Source of the DNA: JBNJGT01 sp051819765
GTDB lineage: Archaea; Nanobdellota; Nanobdellia; Woesearchaeales; JACJVW01
Length of the DNA: 10,887 nucleotides
Reading direction: 5' to 3'
Assembly (NCBI GenBank): GCA_051819765.1
Contig: JBNJGT010000050.1
Coordinates: forward strand, 1-10,887
The position numbers and the translations under genes are program-made. Shown here piece by piece: positions 6,592-10,887 of the stretch. How positions within the stretch are numbered: position 1 is the stretch's first letter; each line of letters starts with the position of its first letter. A model generated the notes under the pieces. That model did no database searches. It was not told the origin of the DNA and saw only the letters and a program-made list of their open reading frames with translations.

Positions 6592-6876
6592 ATGAAATTC
6601 ATTGTGCTATTCTTTGCGCTCCTCCTCATCTTGTGGGGATGCACGACAGATGACCAGGTCAGGGAAGAGATTGAAACCGCAAATTACTGTGAGACAACTG
6701 ACGAGTGCGTCAATCTTGGTTCTCACTGTCCGTTTGGCTGTTATGTGCTCGTGAATGAGGCAGAGAGTGACCGAATCCAAGGTCTGCTTGATTCTTATTC
6801 GGGACCAGAATGTGTGTATGGTTGTGTCCGTTGCAATGTATCCTGCATCAATAAAAGCTGTCAGACGGTCTGCTGA
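6592..6876 (+). CDS. Small Cys-rich lipoprotein, unknown function
   Basis: This 94-aa protein has a short N-terminal charge (Lys2), a hydrophobic core (IVLFFALLLIL) and a lipobox-like LWGC ending at Cys17. That suggests a lipid-anchored protein on the outer face of the cytoplasmic membrane; Trp at position -2 is unusual. The mature part has ten further Cys (33, 39, 46, 50, 74, 78, 81, 85, 90, 94), in motifs such as CPFGC and CVYGCVRC. An even number outside the membrane suggests five disulfides, although metal binding by the CxxxC and CxxC pairs is possible. I do not recognise a named family. The start is ATG6592 from TATA spacing; an in-frame GTG6553 lies before the promoter. Its 3' end overlaps by 29 bp the convergent weak ORF on the minus strand. 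Confidence 0.75.
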   Translation: MKFIVLFFALLLILWGCTTDDQVREEIETANYCETTDECVNLGSHCPFGCYVLVNEAESDRIQGLLDSYSGPECVYGCVRCNVSCINKSCQTVC

Positions 6877-7144
6877 ATCTCTCTTCGGGACTTTTCTGCA
6901 TAGGAGCAACCTCTTTTAGGACAGGTACAGAGGGTTGATAGTCCTTGGCCTTCAGTTCAGGTCGTTCACCATGGAAATGAGCCAGTTGTTGAGAAAGAAT
7001 AGCTGTGGCCAAAATCTGCTGTAGAAGGTCAATGTGGCCCTGGTGGATCAATCCAATGATCGGCAGGTTATTCGGTGCCGCCTTCTGAGGAGGGTTTTGC
7101 CTGTGATTCCTCTTACCATTAATGCAACAAAACCAGCTTTTCAT
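6848..7144 (-). CDS. Hypothetical small protein after copB (weak)
   Basis: This 98-codon ORF starts at ATG7144, overlapping the copper ATPase stop in an ATGA arrangement, and ends 29 bp inside the convergent lipoprotein gene. The first 25 residues are odd (CC pair, many basic and Gln/Pro residues). The middle is more protein-like, with a helix-like stretch from LPIIGLIHQGHIDLLQQIL through SQQLAHFHGERPELKAKDY, and a Pro- and Ser-rich tail. I recognise no family, and there is no membrane helix or signal peptide. The ATGA overlap would suit translational coupling in the copper operon, but the unconvincing N-terminus and the overlap at the 3' end leave it doubtful. It could equally be a degraded gene remnant filling the gap between 6877 and 7140, where I see nothing else. 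Confidence 0.35.
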   Translation of the reverse strand: MKSWFCCINGKRNHRQNPPQKAAPNNLPIIGLIHQGHIDLLQQILATAILSQQLAHFHGERPELKAKDYQPSVPVLKEVAPMQKSPEERFSRPSDSFY

Positions 7145-9075
7145 TTGACCCTGAGGAACTGGGCATTTATTGCCACAATTATTGTACTAAGGCTCATCAA
7201 TGCTGCGCCTATAGCTGGAGAGATAAGGATGCCATAGCCATATAAAACACCTGCTGCTAGAGGTATCGCCACTACGTTATAGCCTGTTGCCCAGAAAAGG
7301 TTCTGGATCATCTTCTTATGTGTTGCTTTTCCAAAGAGAATAAGACGGGAAACATCGTTTGGGTTGCTGTTAACAAGGATTATATCTGCGCTTTCTGCTG
7401 CAACATCTGTCCCTGAGCCAATAGCAATACCCACATCTGCCTGGGCAAGTGCAGGAGCATCGTTGATACCATCTCCAGTCATTGCCACAAACTCTCCCTT
7501 TGACTGAAGCTCCTTTATCTTCGCCTGCTTCTGGTCAGGCAATACTTCAGCAAAATACCCGTCCAGATCCAGTTCCTTTGAAACTTCCCCTGCTGTTTTT
7601 TTGTTATCTCCTGTGAGCATCCAGCATTTTATTCCAGATTCCTGGAGCTTTTTTACAGCACCAGAAGACTCTTCTCTTATGGTATCGGCAAGTATTATTA
7701 CCCCTGCGCACTTATCTTCAATCAAAACATATACGAATGTTCCGGTCTCCTTTATATCAGGAATCTTGATTTTTCTATTCACATATTTTTGACTGACCAG
7801 CTTAACATTTTTTTTAGAAACTACTCCTTTAACGCCTTCGCCTTTCATAGTCTCGACATTATCCGCACTCAGGCTCTTTGCATTTTGCTCCTTTGCCCTT
7901 TCCACAATCCCTTTTGCGATAGGATGGTCTGAATTCCTTTCAAGAGCAGACGCTATCTCAAGTATGTTCTTTTCATTGTAGGTATTATCAACAATTTTTA
8001 TGTCCCTTACACCAAATTTTCCATGGGTCAGAGTTCCTGTCTTATCAAACACAACTGTTGAGATTTTCCTGGAATTCTCAAAGGCTGTCCTGTTCCTGAT
8101 CAGAAGACCATTTTTTGCAGAGAGGGTTGTTGAGACCGCGCTTACCAGCGGGATAGCCAAACCCAATGCGTGAGGGCAGGTGATCACCATCACTGTCGCC
8201 ATCCTTTCTATTGCAAATGCAATATCAGGGCCGACGAATGACCAGAAAACAAACGTTGCAATCCCAACAGTTATGGCAATTAATGTCAGCCACTTGGCTG
8301 CCCTGTCAGCAAGCCTTTGTGTCTTAGATTTTGAAGCCTGTGCGTTCCTTACTAATTCAATGACCTGGTTAAGATAGGAATCTTTGCCGATTTTCTCGAT
8401 CCTCACTTCCAGCGTCCCATCACCATTCACAGAACCGGCAATTGCCTTACCACCGGGGTTCTTCTCAACAGGCTTTGACTCTCCTGTAAGCATTGACTCA
8501 TCCACATAGCTCTTACCCTTCACAATAAGCCCATCAGCAGGGACTTTTTCTCCTGCTTTGATAAGGATAATGTCATCTCTTTTCAGTTCAGAGATCGTAA
8601 CATCCGTGATATCATTCCCGTTTTTCAGATGTGCTGTGTCCGGAAGCAGTTGCGCGAGCTTTTCCATGGCTTTAGAGGCACCCATGACTGACTTCATCTC
8701 AAACCAATGGCCGAGCAGCATCACATCAATCAATGTCGCAAGTTCCCAGAAGAAAAATTTTCCTTCAAGGCCAAAGACAACTGCAGAGCTATAGGCATAT
8801 GCTACGATTATCGCAACTGCAATAAGGGTCATCATACCCGGCTGTCTTTGCCTAAGTTCATCGAAGATTCCAGTGAGAAAAGGCCAGCCACCGTAGAAAA
8901 AAATGAGGGTGGATAGAGCCCATAGTATGTGACTATCAAGCGCAAAAGTCAGGCTGAACCCCAAGAATTGCTGGATCAAGGGTGAAAGGATAAGGATAGG
9001 CACCGTGATGACTACCGATGTTATGAACCTCTTCTTGAAGTCTTCAACAATGTGTTCATGATGGGAGTGTTCCAT
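7141..9075 (-). CDS. copB: CopB-type copper-translocating P1B-3 ATPase
   Basis: This 644-aa P-type ATPase pumps copper out across the cytoplasmic membrane, driven by ATP. The N-terminus is short and His-rich (MEHSHHEH) and lacks the CxxC metal-binding domain of CopA. Catalytic motifs: TGES (197-200, actuator), CPH (300-302, the transmembrane metal site of the P1B-3 class), DKTGT (344-348, phosphorylated Asp344), SDHP (382-385, nucleotide-binding His-Pro), TGD (488-490) and GDGIND (534-539). The C-terminal helices carry the N-x6-Y-N-type segment (NLFWATGYN, 592-600) and MSLST (627-631), also typical of CopB. Length is normal for a CopB without an N-terminal domain extension. The start ATG9075 overlaps the upstream stop by one base (TAATG), so translation is likely coupled. 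CPH usually indicates Cu(II)/Cu(I), possibly Ag(I); direction and exact ion are inferred from family. Confidence 0.95.
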   Translation of the reverse strand: MEHSHHEHIVEDFKKRFITSVVITVPILILSPLIQQFLGFSLTFALDSHILWALSTLIFFYGGWPFLTGIFDELRQRQPGMMTLIAVAIIVAYAYSSAVVFGLEGKFFFWELATLIDVMLLGHWFEMKSVMGASKAMEKLAQLLPDTAHLKNGNDITDVTISELKRDDIILIKAGEKVPADGLIVKGKSYVDESMLTGESKPVEKNPGGKAIAGSVNGDGTLEVRIEKIGKDSYLNQVIELVRNAQASKSKTQRLADRAAKWLTLIAITVGIATFVFWSFVGPDIAFAIERMATVMVITCPHALGLAIPLVSAVSTTLSAKNGLLIRNRTAFENSRKISTVVFDKTGTLTHGKFGVRDIKIVDNTYNEKNILEIASALERNSDHPIAKGIVERAKEQNAKSLSADNVETMKGEGVKGVVSKKNVKLVSQKYVNRKIKIPDIKETGTFVYVLIEDKCAGVIILADTIREESSGAVKKLQESGIKCWMLTGDNKKTAGEVSKELDLDGYFAEVLPDQKQAKIKELQSKGEFVAMTGDGINDAPALAQADVGIAIGSGTDVAAESADIILVNSNPNDVSRLILFGKATHKKMIQNLFWATGYNVVAIPLAAGVLYGYGILISPAIGAALMSLSTIIVAINAQFLRVK

Positions 9076-9401
9076 TACTTCTCAAGCTCCTTTTTCCGTT
9101 TCTCAGATTCGCTCTTTGTAATCTCACCTTTGGCGTAACGTTCCTCTAGTATATCAAGTGGCTTTTTTGACGGCTTTTTTGACGGCTTTTGTGATGGTTG
9201 TTGAGCTTCTGTGGCTTTCTTTACAAGCCAGTAGATCAGAAAAATAATCCCTCCCCAAAACAACACCATAAAAAAGAGACCAATAAAACCAAAATTCCAG
9301 AACATATGACCCGCGCCAGGATACATCATATGCCCCCAGTCGTTGGCCCACGCAGATTGTACTGATAATACTGCCACGAGCAGATAGAAAATTTTTCCCA
9401 T
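9075..9401 (-). CDS. Membrane SHOCT-domain protein of the copper cassette
   Basis: This 108-aa protein has an N-terminal hydrophobic signal sequence (IFYLLVAVLSVQSAWA, likely cut near residue 19). A His/Met-rich exposed segment follows (WGHMMYPGAGHMFW, 22-35), plausibly binding copper, then one transmembrane helix (about 38-60). Next is a repetitive KPSK linker (70-81) and a C-terminal SHOCT-like helical hairpin (PLDILEERYAKGEITKSESE, 81-100). SHOCT modules occur at the ends of many small membrane proteins, probably for oligomerisation. Similar proteins commonly sit next to copper ATPase genes. Start ATG9401 is chosen over ATG9431 because the TATA element predicts transcription from about 9411 and a GGGGGTG SD precedes ATG9401. 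Its stop overlaps the copB start. Confidence 0.85.
   Translation of the reverse strand: MGKIFYLLVAVLSVQSAWANDWGHMMYPGAGHMFWNFGFIGLFFMVLFWGGIIFLIYWLVKKATEAQQPSQKPSKKPSKKPLDILEERYAKGEITKSESEKRKKELEK
9160..9190. repeat. 12-bp tandem repeat encoding the KPSK linker
   Basis: GGCTTTTTTGAC occurs twice exactly (9160-9171, 9172-9183), followed by a partial third copy to 9190. On the coding (minus) strand it gives the KPSK repeats between the membrane helix and the SHOCT module. Copy number of such a repeat could vary. Confidence 0.7.
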
Positions 9402-9405
9402 TTTG

Positions 9406-9414
9406 CACCCCCTC
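9406..9414 (-). promoter_or_regulatory. Shine-Dalgarno site of the SHOCT gene
   Basis: The minus strand reads GAGGGGGTG, ending 4 nt before ATG9401. It supports this start over ATG9431. Confidence 0.5.
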
Positions 9415-9433
9415 TGTCTAAAAAGCAGCATGA

Positions 9434-9441
9434 TATTTAAA
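9434..9441 (-). promoter_or_regulatory. TATA element of the copper cassette
   Basis: The minus strand reads TTTAAATA, placing initiation near 9411 and a leader of about 10 nt. I see no clear inverted repeat marking a copper-regulator operator beside it, and no regulator gene in the window. Confidence 0.6.
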
Positions 9442-9694
9442 TTTATGTTGGCACTTTTCCATAATCCCTACCTGATATTTCCGAAAAAGAGATTAAAGGC
9501 TTGTTTTCTGATTGTTATGAAAAGAACCTGAGCAACATGTATGCTCATCGTTCATGTATATCTCTTGACCCAATCCACCAACTCGTCATGATCCTGCTGC
9601 GCATAGACCCTGATGCCCTACAATCCCCCGAAATCATCATTAACCCTCTGCAGGTGCCTTGTAGTGTTAAAGAATCCACGGAAAGTGCAGCTGT

Positions 9695-10762
9695 TCAGGG
9701 ATTCGGTGGTTTTGAAAGGTAGTCCCCGATAATCTTCATACCTCTCTCAATCTTTTCCTTATCAAGGGCATAGCTAAGACGTATCCTGTCCCTGGCGCCG
9801 AACCATTCACCCCTGTAGACAATCACACCGTAATCATTGTAAAGCTCCCAGACTACACGTTTGGTGTCACTTACTTTTGGAAAGACGTAAAAAGCACCCT
9901 CAGGCTTCCAGGCATCAAGACCTAAGTGCTGAAGCCACGAATACATGAGCTCCCTGCGGTCTCTCCATACCTGCAGTTGGCCTTTGATGAATGTTTTATC
10001 AGTATTCATGGCAGCCAAAGCCCTTCTCTGCCCCAAAAGGTTCGTGTTCATTGATGTATGTGTCTTTATGGACTTTACCTTGTCAATCAGCCATTGGTCC
10101 CTGCTCCACAGATAGCCTACCCTGTCACTACACATGGAGTAAGTCTTTGAAAAGGAATTCACCGTAACTACCCTGGGTCCCTGGACAAGATAATTTTCCC
10201 TTTCATAGATTATGTCCTTGTAAACCTCATCAGAAATCACGTAGGTCCCATGTTTTCCCGAGAGTTCCTCAAGTTTGTGAAGGCTTTCAATCGACTCTAC
10301 CCTTCCGGTGGGATTAGAGGGGGAATTGATTATTATCGCAACGCAATCTCCAATCTTTTCAGCCACATCCTTCATATCAAGCCTTCCCTCAACAAGGTCT
10401 GTATAGACAGGCTCCATGCCTGCCAACTGCACAAGATGAGGATATGAGTAATAATATGGCCTTGGCAGAAGCACCTTCCTGCCAATGAAACTAAGGGCCC
10501 TCAGGGTTAAATCAAGTGCCTCAGAGGCTCCATTCGTTACAATAAAGGAGTCTGGTGTTGAACCAGGGTATTGCCCGGACAGCTTCTCTCTAAGCTCAGG
10601 CATCCCTTCAACTGTCCCGTATTTGAAATCCTCAGGCCTTTGCTCAACCTTGTCAACCTCCTTAGGCGGTGGAAGATCTGGCTGGCCTGAACCGAATGAG
10701 ATCACATCTGTACTGTTCTTACCTATGAAAAATGATGGCGAAAGCTCTGGAATATTTGACAT
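9695..10762 (-). CDS. Class I/II PLP-dependent aminotransferase
   Basis: This 355-aa fold-type I aminotransferase carries out PLP-dependent transamination in the cytosol. Visible marks: SGQPDLPPP (25-33) and FKYGTVEGMPELREKL (46-61) as in aspartate-aminotransferase-like proteins; TNGASEAL (76-83), the cofactor-phosphate region; NSPSNPTGR (146-154) with Asn150; SDEVY (177-181) with Asp178 and Tyr181 holding the pyridine ring; SFSKTYSM (203-210) with Lys206 as the Schiff-base Lys; and RIRLSYA (326-332) with Arg328 binding the substrate carboxylate. It is somewhat shorter than typical 380-400-aa members, mainly at the N-terminus and between modules. The donor and acceptor cannot be told from sequence: aspartate, alanine, aromatic or histidinol-phosphate-like activities are all possible. 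Start ATG10762 is fixed by AGGAGGTG 6 nt upstream. It is probably transcribed alone. Confidence 0.9.
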   Translation of the reverse strand: MSNIPELSPSFFIGKNSTDVISFGSGQPDLPPPKEVDKVEQRPEDFKYGTVEGMPELREKLSGQYPGSTPDSFIVTNGASEALDLTLRALSFIGRKVLLPRPYYYSYPHLVQLAGMEPVYTDLVEGRLDMKDVAEKIGDCVAIIINSPSNPTGRVESIESLHKLEELSGKHGTYVISDEVYKDIIYERENYLVQGPRVVTVNSFSKTYSMCSDRVGYLWSRDQWLIDKVKSIKTHTSMNTNLLGQRRALAAMNTDKTFIKGQLQVWRDRRELMYSWLQHLGLDAWKPEGAFYVFPKVSDTKRVVWELYNDYGVIVYRGEWFGARDRIRLSYALDKEKIERGMKIIGDYLSKPPNP

Positions 10763-10768
10763 TTATTA

Positions 10769-10776
10769 CACCTCCT
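10769..10776 (-). promoter_or_regulatory. Shine-Dalgarno site of the aminotransferase
   Basis: The minus strand reads AGGAGGTG, an almost full anti-SD match, 6 nt before ATG10762. It is the strongest SD in the window and implies a leadered mRNA. Confidence 0.8.
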
Positions 10777-10866
10777 GATTATAAAGACCGACATAGAATC
10801 AGTTTCCCGCTATCGCCTTATCGCACCGTGGCCGTGTACTCATCCCATCTGGTGGCGCCCCTTACA

Positions 10867-10874
10867 TATATAAA
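10867..10874 (-). promoter_or_regulatory. Probable TATA element of the aminotransferase
   Basis: The minus strand reads TTTATATA. Initiation is predicted near 10844, giving an mRNA leader of about 80 nt (10763-10844). A CTTTATAA nearer the gene is too close to ATG10762 to act as its TATA box. The complement could serve a plus-strand gene outside the window. Confidence 0.5.
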
Positions 10875-10875
10875 A

Positions 10876-10887
10876 GTTTCGTGAAAC
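10876..10887. repeat. Palindrome GTTTC-GT-GAAAC beside the TATA box
   Basis: A perfect 5-bp inverted repeat with a 2-bp centre ends at the window edge and lies just upstream of the minus-strand TATA element, where TFB binds the BRE. A repressor or activator operator is plausible; it may extend past the window. Confidence 0.4.

Noticed and set aside
9618..9620. TAG as a pyrrolysine codon
   Set aside because: TAG acts as a normal stop elsewhere in the window (2132-2134 and 2614-2616), the reading frame has no start, and no pyl gene is visible.
10799..10846. C/D-box sRNA-like pattern in the aminotransferase leader (GGGATGA ... CTGA, minus strand)
   Set aside because: The C box has a mismatch, no second box pair is clear and the terminal stem is weak.
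10763..10887. A tRNA gene in the GC-rich stretch after the TATA box
   Set aside because: No T-loop GGTTCAAAT-like box and no cloverleaf pairing could be found.

Overview
The window reads as a gene-dense archaeal chromosome segment. The main evidence is promoter architecture. AT-rich TATA elements (TTTATATA, TTTAAATA, TTATAAAA types) lie about 25-27 bp before the ATG of many genes, which is the geometry of leaderless archaeal transcripts. A few other genes have strong Shine-Dalgarno sequences. The gene content (encapsulated-ferritin-like protein, P1B-3 copper ATPase with a SHOCT partner, multi-module bacterial-PH membrane protein, small Cys-rich lipoprotein) also fits an archaeon, but I cannot assign a lineage from sequence alone.

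Layout. (1) 1-338, minus: the 5' part of an unrecognised gene runs off the left edge. It is divergent across 66 bp from an unrecognised 355-aa gene (405-1472, plus). (2) 1502-3719, plus: a polysaccharide-deacetylase-fold protein with an altered first motif, a SLOG/LOG-like gene broken by two compensating frameshifts, an HAD phosphatase and a nucleoside 2-deoxyribosyltransferase-like protein. (3) 3750-4046, plus: an EncFtn-type ferritin with no shell gene in view. (4) 4108-6489, minus: a 793-aa membrane protein with five bacterial-PH-like modules. A compact two-way promoter separates it from a Cys-rich lipoprotein gene (6592-6876, plus). (5) 9401-7141, minus: a copper-handling cassette of a membrane SHOCT protein and a CopB-type ATPase with overlapping stop/start codons, followed by a weak small ORF, also overlapping. 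(6) 10762-9695, minus: a class I/II aminotransferase with a strong SD, an approximately 80-nt leader and a palindrome beside its TATA box.

How they work together. Only the copper cassette is a clear functional unit. The SLOG, HAD and deoxyribosyltransferase-like genes are all of types that act on nucleotides or phosphate esters, so nucleotide salvage or house-cleaning is a reasonable guess. However, the HAD gene, and probably its downstream neighbour, has its own promoter. The most unusual items are the unrecognised divergent pair at the left, the five-module PH protein, the orphan EncFtn, the Asp-to-Asn change in the deacetylase, and the frameshifted SLOG gene. No RNA gene, CRISPR array, insertion sequence or origin was seen. 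I found no clear evidence of a wholly new defence or mobile system.
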